The notes: generated by a model not told the origin, from the sequence alone. 64,000 nt of DNA from Candidatus Cottocaccamicrobium excrementipullorum (GCA_018713255.1 DVFL01000014.1:1-64000), one strand, 5' to 3'. Positions 50,397 through 60,241 are shown, counted from the first letter of the stretch. A program made the numbers and translations.

Positions 50397-52067
50397 TTGA
50401 AAGGAAAAGACAACAAAAATGAGACCGTGAAAATTATTCCTCTCGGAGGAATGGAACAAATTGGAATGAACATTACTGCGTTTGAATGTCAGGACAGCAT
50501 TATCATCGTGGACTGTGGACTGGCATTCCCCAGTGACGATATGCTGGGAATCGACCTGGTGATCCCGGACGTTACGTACTTGAAGCAGAATATCCATAAA
50601 GTAAAGGGCTTTGTGATCACCCATGGACATGAGGATCATATCGGCGCACTTCCCTATATCCTGAAGGAAGTGAACGTGCCGGTGTATGGAACTAAGCTGA
50701 CCATCGCCCTGATTGAAAATAAGCTGAAGGAGCACAACCTGCTGAAATCCACCAAGCGCAAGGTGATCCGTCACGGACAGTCGGTGAATCTTGGGTGCTT
50801 CAGAGTAGAATTTATTAAAACGAACCACAGTATTACCGATGCTTCCGCCCTGGCGATTTTCTCTCCGGCGGGCACCATTATTCATACAGGAGACTTTAAA
50901 ATTGATTATACGCCGGTATTCGGCGATCCCATTGATCTTCAGCGGTTTGCGGAGCTGGGAAAGAAAGGCGTTCTGGCGCTTCTCTGCGACAGCACCAACG
51001 CTACCCGTCCTGGATTTACCCCCTCAGAGCGGACGGTGGGAAAAACCTTTGATACGATTTTTGCAGATCATCAGAATAAGCGGATTATTGTGGCAACCTT
51101 TGCTTCCAATGTGGACCGGGTGCAGCAGATTATTTATTCCGCCTACAAATACGGCCGCAAAGCCGTGGTGGAAGGCCGCAGCATGGTGAATGTAATCAGC
51201 ACGGCCAGCGAGCTGGGCTATATTAAGATTCCTGAGGGAACGTTGATTGATATTGATCAGCTGAAGAATTATCCTCCGGAAAAGACGGTGTTAATTACCA
51301 CAGGAAGCCAGGGCGAGTCCATGGCGGCTCTTTCCAGAATGGCTTCTTCCATTCACAAGAAAGTTTCCATTACGCCAAATGACGTGATTATTTTAAGTTC
51401 CAATCCCATCCCCGGCAATGAAAAAGCCGTGGCAAAGGTCATTAATGAGCTGTCCATGAAGGGAGCAGAGGTAATCTCCCAGGATACTCATGTGTCCGGC
51501 CATGCCTGCCAGGAGGAGATTAAGCTGATTTATTCTCTGGTTAAGCCTAAATATTCCGTTCCGGTTCACGGTGAATTCAGCCATCGGGCGGCTCAGGCTT
51601 CCATGGCTCAGGCTGTGGGAATTCCCAAGGATCATATTATGATGATTAATTCAGGAGATGTGCTGGAACTGGGACAGGAAAAAGGCCAGGTGACGGGACA
51701 TGTAACGGCAGGAGCGATTATGGTGGACGGCCTTGGCGTCGGCGATGTGGGAAATATTGTGCTGAGAGACCGGCAGAATCTGGCACAGAACGGCATCATT
51801 GTGGTGGTGCTGACCTTGGAGAAGTACAGCAACCAGCTGTTAGCAGGACCGGATATCGTTTCCCGGGGATTTGTCTATGTGCGGGAGTCTGAAGATCTTC
51901 TGGAAGAGGCAAGGCGAGTGGTGGACGATGCCGTTTCCGACTGTCTTGACCGCCATGTCAGCGACTGGGGCAAGATCAAAAACGAAATCAAAGACAGCCT
52001 CAGTGATTTCCTGTGGAAGCGGATGAAGAGAAGTCCGATGATTCTTCCAATTATCATGGAAGTATAA
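50397..52067 (+). CDS. Ribonuclease J
   Basis: About 556 residues from TTG 50397, 6 bases after CGGAGGT; the 50370 start of the track lacks such a site. A metallo-beta-lactamase core with VDCGLAFPSDDMLGIDLVIPD and THGHEDHIGALPY is interrupted by a beta-CASP domain (DSTNATRPGFTPSERTVG, VEGRSMVNV, SNPIPGNEKAV, HVSGHACQEE, PVHGEFSHRAAQA). The family's C-terminal domain ends the protein. It is a 5'-3' exoribonuclease/endonuclease central to mRNA decay and rRNA processing. Followed after 35 bases by the MltG-like gene. Confidence 0.95.
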   Translation: MKGKDNKNETVKIIPLGGMEQIGMNITAFECQDSIIIVDCGLAFPSDDMLGIDLVIPDVTYLKQNIHKVKGFVITHGHEDHIGALPYILKEVNVPVYGTKLTIALIENKLKEHNLLKSTKRKVIRHGQSVNLGCFRVEFIKTNHSITDASALAIFSPAGTIIHTGDFKIDYTPVFGDPIDLQRFAELGKKGVLALLCDSTNATRPGFTPSERTVGKTFDTIFADHQNKRIIVATFASNVDRVQQIIYSAYKYGRKAVVEGRSMVNVISTASELGYIKIPEGTLIDIDQLKNYPPEKTVLITTGSQGESMAALSRMASSIHKKVSITPNDVIILSSNPIPGNEKAVAKVINELSMKGAEVISQDTHVSGHACQEEIKLIYSLVKPKYSVPVHGEFSHRAAQASMAQAVGIPKDHIMMINSGDVLELGQEKGQVTGHVTAGAIMVDGLGVGDVGNIVLRDRQNLAQNGIIVVVLTLEKYSNQLLAGPDIVSRGFVYVRESEDLLEEARRVVDDAVSDCLDRHVSDWGKIKNEIKDSLSDFLWKRMKRSPMILPIIMEV

Positions 52068-52102
52068 GGGATTAAACACGAACCTGAAGAAGGAGGGATA
52101 CC

Positions 52103-52573
52103 GTGAGCAATACAACTAATGAAATTAACCGGGTAACGGGAGTGATCATCCGGGTATCCCTCCGCCTGATTATCTATGCCCTCATCGTTCTGCTTTTGTA
52201 TGAAGGGGTGATGACGGGCTATACCTTCGGCTATTCCATTTTTGCAGGGAAGGCCGTGTCGCCGGAACCGGGAATTACCATGAGCGTGACGGTGGAAGAG
52301 GGAGACAGCTTAAGCCAGGTAGGGCAGATGCTGAAGGAAGATGGCCTGATTGAAAATGAATATGTATTCATCATTCAGGCTTATTTTTATGATTATGAGA
52401 TTTATCCCGGAACCTACTCTCTGAGTACCGCCCAGACCTCCAAGGAAATGCTGGAGGAGATGAGCGTGCCTCCTGCTGCTGAGACAGAGACTTCCAGCGG
52501 AGAAACGGATTCTGAACGGGAGGCCGGCTCAGAAGAAGAGATTGGTCAGGAGACGGAAGGAGGGGCACAGTGA
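52103..52573 (+). CDS. MltG/YceG-like membrane protein without catalytic domain
   Basis: 156 residues from GTG 52103 (GGAGGGATACC). A single membrane helix (IIRVSLRLIIYALIVLLLYE) is followed by a LysM-like domain resembling the N-terminal part of MltG (ITMSVTVEEGDSLSQVGQMLKEDGLIENEYVFIIQAYFYDYEIYPGTYSL). It ends in a Ser/Glu-rich tail, without the YceG catalytic domain. It may bind or recruit cell-wall factors rather than cut glycan strands. The gene is translationally coupled to the next one (GTG inside its end). Confidence 0.75.
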   Translation: MSNTTNEINRVTGVIIRVSLRLIIYALIVLLLYEGVMTGYTFGYSIFAGKAVSPEPGITMSVTVEEGDSLSQVGQMLKEDGLIENEYVFIIQAYFYDYEIYPGTYSLSTAQTSKEMLEEMSVPPAAETETSSGETDSEREAGSEEEIGQETEGGAQ

Positions 52574-53229
52574 CGGGAGAAGAAAAGCGCATTACAGATT
52601 ATATCCTTTCTTTGGAGCCGGATCTGGATCCTGTTTTGGAACAGATTGAACGAGAAGCCAGAGAAAACTTTGTGCCCATTATTCGAAGGGAGACAGGGGC
52701 CCTGTTAAAAACCCTGGTAGCGGGAGTCAGACCACGCCGGATTTTGGAAATAGGGACGGCGGTAGGGTATTCGGCTCTTCTAATGGCGTCGGTGATGGAT
52801 GCGGAATGTGAGATCACCACCATCGAAAAATACGAAAAACGAATCCCTGAAGCCCGAAAGAATTTTGCCAGGGCAGGAAGGGAGCACCAGATTACGCTGA
52901 TTCCTGGAGACGCAGGAGAGATCATGGCTGGCCTTGAGGAAGCATCTTACCAGTTTATTTTTATGGATGCAGCTAAGGGACAGTATATTCATTGGCTGCC
53001 TGAAGTTCTGAGGCTTCTTTCTCCCGGGGGAATGCTGGTTTCTGACAACGTGCTGCAGCATGGGGATATTATTCAGTCCAGATTTGCAGTGGAGAGGAGA
53101 AACCGGACCATTCACAGCCGGATGAGAGAATATTTATATGTGCTGAAGCACACAGAAGGGCTGGAAACAGCGGTGGTTCCCATTGGGGACGGCGTGACCA
53201 TCAGCGTAAAAAGGAAAGGAAAAATATGA
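52570..53229 (+). CDS. trmR: tRNA 5-hydroxyuridine methyltransferase (O-methyltransferase)
   Basis: 219 residues of the class I SAM-dependent O-methyltransferase fold with ILEIGTAVGYSALLMASVM (SAM loop), IFMDAAKGQYIHWL and LVSDNVLQHG. This is the YrrM/TrmR type, which methylates 5-hydroxyuridine 34 of tRNA to 5-methoxyuridine. Its neighbour is a U32 peptidase family protein, the TrhP partner that installs the hydroxyl, so the pair forms a pathway. Starts with GTG overlapping the upstream gene. Confidence 0.85.
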   Translation: MTGEEKRITDYILSLEPDLDPVLEQIEREARENFVPIIRRETGALLKTLVAGVRPRRILEIGTAVGYSALLMASVMDAECEITTIEKYEKRIPEARKNFARAGREHQITLIPGDAGEIMAGLEEASYQFIFMDAAKGQYIHWLPEVLRLLSPGGMLVSDNVLQHGDIIQSRFAVERRNRTIHSRMREYLYVLKHTEGLETAVVPIGDGVTISVKRKGKI

Positions 53230-54470
53230 GAAAAACGGAGCTGCTTATCCCGGCAGGAAGCTTGGACGTGCTCAAGACTGCCGTGGTGTACGGAGCCGAT
53301 GCAGTATATATCGGCGGCGAAGCCTTTGGACTGAGAGCCAAGGCAAAAAATTTTTCAAATGAAGACATCCGGGAAGGAATACAGTTTGCCCACAGCCGCG
53401 GGGTAAAGGTTTATATTACCGCTAATATTTTGGCCCATAACCGGGATCTTAAAGGGGTGGAGGAATATTTTCACCAGCTGAAGGAGATGGAGCCGGACGC
53501 TTTGATTATTTCTGACCCAGGGGTATTCTCCATTGCCCGCCGGGTTCTGCCTCAGGTGGACATTCATATCAGCACCCAGGCAAACAATACTAATTACGAA
53601 ACCTATCGGTTTTGGTGGAATCTGGGCGCGAAGAGGGTGGTGTCGGCCAGGGAGCTTTCTCTGGAAGAGATCCGGCAGATCCGGCAGCAGATTCCTGAGG
53701 AAATGGAGATTGAAAGCTTTATTCATGGAGCAATGTGTATTTCTTACTCGGGCAGGTGTCTTCTCAGCAATTTTCTGGCGGGCAGAGACGCCAACCAGGG
53801 AGCCTGTTCTCACCCTTGCCGCTGGAAATACTCTGTGGTGGAGGAGACCAGACCAGGAGAATACATGCCGGTCTATGAAAACGAGCGGGGAACATTTATT
53901 TTTAATTCCAAAGATCTGTGCATGATTGAACATGTGCCGGAGATGATTGAAGCAGGCATTGACAGCTTTAAGATTGAAGGCCGGATGAAAACGGCTCTTT
54001 ATGTGGCGGCAGTGGCCAGAACTTACCGGAAAGCTATAGATGATTATCTGGAGAGTCCGGAAATCTACCGGAAGAATATGGAATGGTACAAGGCGGAAAT
54101 CGGAAAGTGCACCACCAGGGAGTTTACCACAGGGTTCTATTTTGGAAAGCCCACAGAAGAGATGCAGATTTATCAGAACAGCACATACATTAAAAACTAC
54201 ACTTACCTGGGGACGGCGGGGCAGTCCGATGAAAAGGGGCGTTTTTTGCTGGAACAGAAAAATAAATTTTCCGTTGGCGAGACCATAGAAGTCATGAAGC
54301 CGGATGGCCGGAATCTGGAAGTCCAGGTGAAAGGCATCTGGAATTTGGAGGGAGAACCGCAGATGAGTGCGCCTCATGCCAGACAGATGGTCTGGATCGA
54401 TCTTGGCATCCAAGTTGAACAATATGATATTTTGCGCCGCAGGGAGCCGGAACCGGTGATCACGGCGTAG
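53226..54470 (+). CDS. U32 peptidase family protein (TrhP-like tRNA hydroxylation)
   Basis: 414 residues. The start is ELLIPAGSLDVLKTAVVYGADAVYIGGE. A Cys-rich site SFIHGAMCISYSGRCLLSNFLAGRDANQGACSHPCRW is typical of YrrO/YegQ/TrhP U32 proteins, which use an iron-sulfur cluster to make 5-hydroxyuridine in tRNA. Directly behind trmR (ATGA overlap), consistent with the ho5U/mo5U pathway. Earlier annotations as collagenase rest on weak evidence. Confidence 0.9.
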   Translation: MRKTELLIPAGSLDVLKTAVVYGADAVYIGGEAFGLRAKAKNFSNEDIREGIQFAHSRGVKVYITANILAHNRDLKGVEEYFHQLKEMEPDALIISDPGVFSIARRVLPQVDIHISTQANNTNYETYRFWWNLGAKRVVSARELSLEEIRQIRQQIPEEMEIESFIHGAMCISYSGRCLLSNFLAGRDANQGACSHPCRWKYSVVEETRPGEYMPVYENERGTFIFNSKDLCMIEHVPEMIEAGIDSFKIEGRMKTALYVAAVARTYRKAIDDYLESPEIYRKNMEWYKAEIGKCTTREFTTGFYFGKPTEEMQIYQNSTYIKNYTYLGTAGQSDEKGRFLLEQKNKFSVGETIEVMKPDGRNLEVQVKGIWNLEGEPQMSAPHARQMVWIDLGIQVEQYDILRRREPEPVITA

Positions 54471-54478
54471 GGGGGAGA

Positions 54479-54530
54479 GGCTGCTGCAGAAAGTGGCTTT
54501 TTGCATGATGCAAAAAAGTCTGCAGCAGCC
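54479..54530 (+). repeat. Nested inverted repeats after trhP-like gene
   Basis: GGCTGCTGCAGA pairs perfectly with TCTGCAGCAGCC. Inside, CTTTTTGCAT and ATGCAAAAAAG form a second nested stem. It resembles a terminator but lacks a clear T-run after the outer arm. Confidence 0.65.
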
Positions 54531-54588
54531 CTTTGGCGTATGGATAAGCCAGGCAGATCAGGATGCGGAAAAAAGGGGAGGTGAAGGA

Positions 54589-55545
54589 ATGTTGTCGGTA
54601 ACATTTGGAATTCTGGCAGGATGCTGCCTGCTGTATTTTGGGGTGATCGCCCTGTATTCAGGCCTGGAGACATCAGCCATCTGGATATGGCTGGTTCTGG
54701 CTCTTGTCTTTTTTCTTTTGTCCAGGGGATTCTGCTTTTACCAAAAAAATCGGGAGAAGGTGCCCTTGTGGCTCCCTGTCTCGGTGATCACTCTCTTAAT
54801 TACCGGCGTGGTGATTTTCCTCATTCTTCAAGGACTGATTTTCGGAGGAATGATGAGGCCGGCGCCGGCTTATCTGGATTACCTCATTGTTTTAGGCGCA
54901 AGAGTGCGGGAGGACGATATCAGCCTGGCATTAAAATCCAGACTGGACAAGGCCATTCGCTTTCTGGAAGAGCATCCGGAGACTACGCTGGTATTGTCGG
55001 GAGGCCAGGGAGAAGGCGAACCATGCACCGAAGCCATGGCCATGGCGGAGTATCTGCGGTATAACGGCGTGGAGCCGGAGCGGATGCTTCTGGAAACTTA
55101 TTCTACCAATACGACGGAGAATATGATCTGCAGCAAGGCGCTGATTGACGATCAGAGAAGGAAAGCCAGAGAGGAAGAAGAAAGGCGGCAGATCCACCGG
55201 AATAAACAGAGAATGGAGATGGACCGCTTTTTGATGGAGCTTGAACCGCTGCGGGTCAGATCTTGGCCCGGCGCAGGCCCGGGACTTGGAACATCCAGAC
55301 TGCCGGAGGAACAAAATCAGGGCCTTCCCTCTGGGGAATCGGAGGAGATTCTTCCGGACAAGCCGCTGCAGATTGGTGTTCTGACCAGCAATTTCCATTT
55401 ATATCGGGCGCTGCAGATTGGCAAGAAGAACGGTTTTGATCAGCTGTACGGTGTGGCGGCCAGCTCGGACCCAGTGTTGTTTGTCCACTACTGTGTTCGG
55501 GAGAGTCTTGCCATATTAAAAGATAAATTTATGGGAAATATGTAA
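54589..55545 (+). CDS. YdcF/SanA-family membrane protein (DUF218)
   Basis: About 318 residues from ATG 54589 after AGGGGAGGTG. Three or four N-terminal membrane helices are followed by a DUF218 domain, with YLIVLGARVREDDISLALKSRLDKAIRFLEEHPETTLVLSGGQGEGEP and ESTNTTENM-like LETYSTNTTENM. ExxR and the GVLTSNFHLYRAL tail complete the family pattern. A poorly conserved charged insert (about 60 residues, RRKAREEEERRQ) interrupts the domain. Related proteins (ElyC/SanA) affect envelope precursor handling. The precise role is unknown. Confidence 0.85.
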   Translation: MLSVTFGILAGCCLLYFGVIALYSGLETSAIWIWLVLALVFFLLSRGFCFYQKNREKVPLWLPVSVITLLITGVVIFLILQGLIFGGMMRPAPAYLDYLIVLGARVREDDISLALKSRLDKAIRFLEEHPETTLVLSGGQGEGEPCTEAMAMAEYLRYNGVEPERMLLETYSTNTTENMICSKALIDDQRRKAREEEERRQIHRNKQRMEMDRFLMELEPLRVRSWPGAGPGLGTSRLPEEQNQGLPSGESEEILPDKPLQIGVLTSNFHLYRALQIGKKNGFDQLYGVAASSDPVLFVHYCVRESLAILKDKFMGNM

Positions 55546-55564
55546 AAAGAAAGGCAGAGAGAAG

Positions 55565-58498
55565 ATGAAAAAATCCGCTTTGGAAAACTTGACAGCTTAT
55601 GAGCTGAAGGAGGAAAGGGAGTTAAAGGAGATGAACTCCTTAGGCGTAGTTCTGCGGCATAAGAAGACGGGGGCAAGAATCTTTCTCATGGAAAATGAGG
55701 ATGAGAACAAGGTGTTCTGCATTGGTTTCCGCACCCCTCCGGATAACAGCACAGGACTTCAGCATATTCTTGAGCACAGCGTGCTCTGCGGCTCTGAAAA
55801 ATTTCCGGTTAAGGATCCGTTTGTGGAGCTGGTGAAAGGGTCGTTAAATACCTTTTTAAATGCTATGACTTACCCGGACAAGACGGTGTATCCAGTGGCA
55901 AGCTGCAACGACAAAGATTTTCAGAATCTGATGGATGTGTATATGGACGCTGTCCTTCACCCGAATATTTACCATGAGCCCAGGATTTTTAAGCAGGAAG
56001 GCTGGCATTATGAATTGGAGAATGAGGATGATCCCCTTACTATCAACGGCGTGGTTTATAATGAGATGAAAGGCGCCTTCTCCTCGCCGGACAGTGTTTT
56101 GGACCGGGCGGTCACCCATGCGCTGTTTCCAGACACTTGCTATGGTTTTGAGTCCGGCGGAGATCCGTCAGAGATTCCCAGCCTGACTTATGAGCAGTTT
56201 CTGGATTATCACAGCCGGTTTTATCATCCCAGCAACAGCTTTATTTTCCTTTATGGAGACATGAACATGGAGGAGAAGCTTAACTGGCTGGATCAGGCTT
56301 ATTTAAGTCATTATGAATACCGGCAGGTGGATTCTTCGATTTCCCTTCAGAAGCCCTTTGCCAAACCGGTGGATCAGGAAATCCCTTATTCTATTACAGA
56401 GGATGAGGATGAGAAAAAGAGCGCTTATCTTTCTGTGAATACGGTGGCGGGAACAGATCTGGATCCTGAACTTTATGTGGCGTTTCAGATTTTGGAATAC
56501 GCTCTTTTGGATGCGCCGGGAGCGCCGCTTAAAAAGGCTCTGATTGATGCAGGCATCGGCAGTGATGTAACGGGAGGATACGAGAGCGGAATTCTCCAGC
56601 CCTATTTCTCCGTTGTGGCCAAAAACGGGGCGATGGAGCAAAAAGGCGAGTTCTTGGCAGTGGTAAAAGGCACCCTTCGGAAGCTGGCAGACCAGGGAAT
56701 TGATCAGAAGAGTCTTCTGGCGGGATTAAATTATTATGAGTTCCGTTACCGGGAAGCGGATTACGGCGCTGCGCCCAAGGGCCTGATCTACGGCTTGTGG
56801 TCCATGGACAGCTGGCTGTATGACGGAGATCCCATGATGCATCTGGAGTACCAGAAAACCTTTGACCGGTTGAAGGAAGCGGTGAAGGAAGGATATTTTG
56901 AACAGCTGATTAAGACTTATCTTCTGGACAATCCTTTCGAGGCGGTAGTGTCCCTGGTTCCGGTGAAGAATCTGACGGCTCAGGAAGATAAGGCTTTAGC
57001 CAAACGGCTGGAGGAGTACAAGAATTCCTTGAGTCAGGAAGAACGCAGGAAACTGGTGGAGCAGACAAGGGATCTTAAGCTGTATCAGGAAACGCCTTCT
57101 TCGCAGGAGGATTTAAAAAAGATTCCTATGCTGAAGCGCCAGGATATTGGAAGAGACTGCGAGAAGATTCCCTGCCGCAAGAAGGAGATCCAAGGGATTA
57201 CGGTGCTGGAAAGTCCCATGTTTACTGCCGGAATCGGTTATCTTACTCTGCTGTTTAATACGAATGGAGTTTTGCAGGAGGATCTTCCATATGTGGGGCT
57301 GCTGAAATCTGTGCTGGGATATGTGGATACAGAACATTACACCTACGGGGATTTGACCAGCGAGATTTATTTAAACAGCGGCGGCATTGATTTTTCCGTG
57401 ACTTCTTATCCTAATTTACAGGATCCGGAGAAGTTTACAGGAGTTTTCGTGGCGCGGATTAAAGTGCTTTATGATAAGATGGATTTTGCCTTCTCCATCT
57501 TGGCGGAGATTTTCACCAGGTCAAAGCTGGAGGATGAGAAGCGGCTGGGCGAAATTTTGGCGGAGTGCAAGTCCAGGGCCAGAATGCGTCTGGAAAATTC
57601 TTCGCATTCTGCGGCGGTGGCCAGGGCAACGTCATACTTCTCCCCCACTTCCAGCTACAACGATTGTACGGGAGGCATTGGCTATTACTTCTTCCTGGAA
57701 AAGGTGTGCAGGGAGTTTGAAGAGCCGGAGAGCAGGAAGGCGCTGGTGGAAAAGCTTCGCCAGGTATGCAGCCGGGTATTTACCCAGGACCGGATGCTGG
57801 TGAGCCTTACAGCGGAAGAGGAGGCCTTTTTACGGCTTCCTGAGTCGTTGAAAATCCTTACCGGCTGTCTCGAGAAAGGCGATGGTCAGGTTTATCCTTA
57901 TGTGTTCACTCCCGGCAACCGGAATGAGGGCTTTAAGACTGCTTCCCAGGTAAATTATGTGGCCAGATGTGGTTCCTTCGCCGGAACCGGCCTGGAATAT
58001 ACGGGAGCTCTGCGGATTCTGAAGGTGATTTTAAATTATGATTATCTCTGGATCAACCTTCGGGTACAGGGAGGGGCCTACGGCTGCATGAGCGGATTCG
58101 GCCGCTCTGGAGAAGGATATCTGGTATCCTATCGGGATCCTAATTTAAAAGAAACGAATGAAGTTTATGAGAAAATCCCGCAGTATCTTAGACAGTTTAC
58201 CGTAGAGGAGCGGGATATGACGAAATACGTTATCGGCGCCATCAGTGAGCTGGATACGCCTCTCACTCCTTCCATTAAGGGAGCCAGAGCGATTTCTGCT
58301 TATCTTTCCGGCGTTACCTACGAGATGCTTCTTAAGGAACGTGAGGAAATCCTGGATGCGGGACAGGAGGATATTCGGAAGCTGGCGGAGATTGTGGAGG
58401 CAGTGTTAAATACGGGAAGCCTTTGCGTTATTGGAAATGAGGAAAAGGTGAAGGCGGAAAGCGCCATGTTCGGCCAGGTGGAAAATCTGTTCCACTGA
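55565..58498 (+). CDS. M16C metallopeptidase (presequence-protease/insulinase-like)
   Basis: 977 residues, the full length of the one-chain M16C family. The inverted zinc motif is HILEH (in GLQHILEHSVLCGSEKFPVKDPF), and the third ligand Glu lies in YNEMKGAFSSPDS. The catalytic half is residues 1-500; the second half (with LRVQGGAYGCMSGFGRSGEGYLVSYRDPNL) closes the chamber. It degrades peptides within a cavity in the cytosol. Upstream of era in a run of core genes; start after GCAGAGAGAAG. Confidence 0.92.
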   Translation: MKKSALENLTAYELKEERELKEMNSLGVVLRHKKTGARIFLMENEDENKVFCIGFRTPPDNSTGLQHILEHSVLCGSEKFPVKDPFVELVKGSLNTFLNAMTYPDKTVYPVASCNDKDFQNLMDVYMDAVLHPNIYHEPRIFKQEGWHYELENEDDPLTINGVVYNEMKGAFSSPDSVLDRAVTHALFPDTCYGFESGGDPSEIPSLTYEQFLDYHSRFYHPSNSFIFLYGDMNMEEKLNWLDQAYLSHYEYRQVDSSISLQKPFAKPVDQEIPYSITEDEDEKKSAYLSVNTVAGTDLDPELYVAFQILEYALLDAPGAPLKKALIDAGIGSDVTGGYESGILQPYFSVVAKNGAMEQKGEFLAVVKGTLRKLADQGIDQKSLLAGLNYYEFRYREADYGAAPKGLIYGLWSMDSWLYDGDPMMHLEYQKTFDRLKEAVKEGYFEQLIKTYLLDNPFEAVVSLVPVKNLTAQEDKALAKRLEEYKNSLSQEERRKLVEQTRDLKLYQETPSSQEDLKKIPMLKRQDIGRDCEKIPCRKKEIQGITVLESPMFTAGIGYLTLLFNTNGVLQEDLPYVGLLKSVLGYVDTEHYTYGDLTSEIYLNSGGIDFSVTSYPNLQDPEKFTGVFVARIKVLYDKMDFAFSILAEIFTRSKLEDEKRLGEILAECKSRARMRLENSSHSAAVARATSYFSPTSSYNDCTGGIGYYFFLEKVCREFEEPESRKALVEKLRQVCSRVFTQDRMLVSLTAEEEAFLRLPESLKILTGCLEKGDGQVYPYVFTPGNRNEGFKTASQVNYVARCGSFAGTGLEYTGALRILKVILNYDYLWINLRVQGGAYGCMSGFGRSGEGYLVSYRDPNLKETNEVYEKIPQYLRQFTVEERDMTKYVIGAISELDTPLTPSIKGARAISAYLSGVTYEMLLKEREEILDAGQEDIRKLAEIVEAVLNTGSLCVIGNEEKVKAESAMFGQVENLFH

Positions 58499-58525
58499 TC
58501 AAAGAGGGAAGAAAGGAAAGAATCC

Positions 58526-59434
58526 ATGGAGAATACACAGAAGAAATCTGGTTTTGTTACCCTGATCGGCCGGCCTAATGTGGGAAAGTCCACGTTGATG
58601 AACCGGCTGATCGGCCAGAAAATCGCCATTACTTCCAGCAAGCCCCAGACCACCAGAAACCGGATTCAGACGGTATATACGGATGAACGGGGACAGATCA
58701 TTTTCCTGGACACTCCAGGAATTCACAAAGCGAAAAATAAGCTTGGGGAATATATGGTCAATGTGGCGGAGCACACGCTGAAAGAGGTAGATGTGGTGTT
58801 ATGGCTGGTGGAACCCACCACCTTTATTGGAGCAGGAGAACGGCATATTGCAGAGCAGCTGAACAAAACGGACAGGCCGGTAATCCTGGTCATTAATAAG
58901 ATTGACACCATTAAAAATCAGGACGAGGTTATTACTTTTATTGCCGCTTACAAGGATATTTGCAATTTCGCGGAGATCGTGCCCTTGTCTGCCTTGAAAG
59001 GAAAGAATACAGAGCTGCTGACAGAGCTGATTTTTAAATATCTGCCCTATGGACCGGAGTATTACGATGAGGATACGGTAACCGATCAGCCCATGCGCCA
59101 GATCGCTGCAGAGTTAATCCGGGAAAAGGCGCTTCGTCTTCTGGACGATGAGGTGCCCCACGGCATCGCTGTTACCATTGAGAAGATGAAGGAGCGGAAG
59201 GATGGGATTATGGACATTGAGGCTACCATTATCTGCGAGCGTGAGTCCCATAAAGGCATTATTATCGGAAAGGGCGGCAGCATGTTGAAGAAAATCGGAA
59301 GTGCCGCCAGAACGGAGATTCAGAATATGATGGATCTCCAGGTAAATTTAAAGCTTTGGGTGAAGGTCCGGAAGGAATGGCGTGACAGCGAGCTTTATAT
59401 GAAGAATTACGGCTATAATCCAAAGGACACATAA
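58526..59434 (+). CDS. era: GTPase Era
   Basis: 302 residues. The G motifs are GRPNVGKSTLMN (G1), DTPGIHK (G3) and NKID (G4). A C-terminal KH domain has IIIGKGGSMLKKIGSAARTEIQNMM. It binds the 3' end of 16S rRNA during 30S assembly. It lies 28 bases after the peptidase and 34 bases before recO, a standard order in this group. Confidence 0.97.
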   Translation: MENTQKKSGFVTLIGRPNVGKSTLMNRLIGQKIAITSSKPQTTRNRIQTVYTDERGQIIFLDTPGIHKAKNKLGEYMVNVAEHTLKEVDVVLWLVEPTTFIGAGERHIAEQLNKTDRPVILVINKIDTIKNQDEVITFIAAYKDICNFAEIVPLSALKGKNTELLTELIFKYLPYGPEYYDEDTVTDQPMRQIAAELIREKALRLLDDEVPHGIAVTIEKMKERKDGIMDIEATIICERESHKGIIIGKGGSMLKKIGSAARTEIQNMMDLQVNLKLWVKVRKEWRDSELYMKNYGYNPKDT

Positions 59435-59467
59435 AAAGGCGGTGAGCCGAAGGAAGGGGGAAGTTCC

Positions 59468-60121
59468 ATGGGGGAATCGGTGAGCCTTACCGGCATGGTT
59501 ATCCGGGCCACCGCCTCAGGAGAGGCGGACCGGCGCCTGGTGATTCTTACCCGGGAGAGAGGGAAAATCACCGCTTTCGCAAGAGGAGCCAAGCGGCCGG
59601 GAAGCAGTCTGATGGGAGCCAGCCGTCCTTTTGTCTTCGGCACCTTCCGGCTTTATGAAGGCCGGGAAGCCTACAGTCTTCAGGGGGCAGAAATTTCCAA
59701 TTACTTCCAGGAGATTTCTGCCGACATGGAGGCAGCCTGTTACGGCTCTTATTTTCTTGAAATGGCAGATTATTACGGCCGGGAGAATCTGGAGGCCACG
59801 GCTTTCCTGACGCTGCTTTATCAGTCCCTCAGAGCGCTGCTAAAGCCGGCCATTCCCAATTGTTTGGTGCGGCGGATTTTTGAGCTTAAGGCGATGGTGC
59901 TGAATGGGGAGTATACGGAGCACCCCGACAGGAAGGTCAGTGATTCCGCCAATTACGCCTGGGAGTTTGTGGTGGCTACGCCGCCCCAGTCGTTGTACCA
60001 GTTTACCTTGACGGAAGAAGTGCTGGCAGAGTTTTCTGCCTGCGTGGAGGATAATCTGCGCCGGTATATAGACCGGCATTTTCATTCCCTGGATATTTTA
60101 AAAGCCATGGAAGGCGGATGA
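59468..60121 (+). CDS. recO: DNA repair protein RecO
   Basis: 217 residues. The OB-fold N-terminus has SLTGMVIRATASGEADRRLVILTRERGKITAFARGAKRPGSSLMG; the helical C-terminal part is shorter than in the 240-260 residue proteins and has no CxxC zinc motif. RecO loads RecA with RecR at gapped DNA. Start ATG 59468 after AAGGGGGAAG. Confidence 0.88.
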   Translation: MGESVSLTGMVIRATASGEADRRLVILTRERGKITAFARGAKRPGSSLMGASRPFVFGTFRLYEGREAYSLQGAEISNYFQEISADMEAACYGSYFLEMADYYGRENLEATAFLTLLYQSLRALLKPAIPNCLVRRIFELKAMVLNGEYTEHPDRKVSDSANYAWEFVVATPPQSLYQFTLTEEVLAEFSACVEDNLRRYIDRHFHSLDILKAMEGG

Positions 60122-60241
60122 AGAAAGCCTTGAATCAGCGCAAATTTAGTATTGAAAAACCCTCTGAAAGCAGGTATGATAGGGTAGATGCAGCCTTTCA
60201 GGAGAAAGGATGTCTAAACCGGGGAGAGGAAGGATTGCCAG

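Noticed and set aside
53355-54506. Minus-strand ORF of 383 codons over trhP
   Set aside because: It is the antisense shadow of a well-conserved U32 protein.
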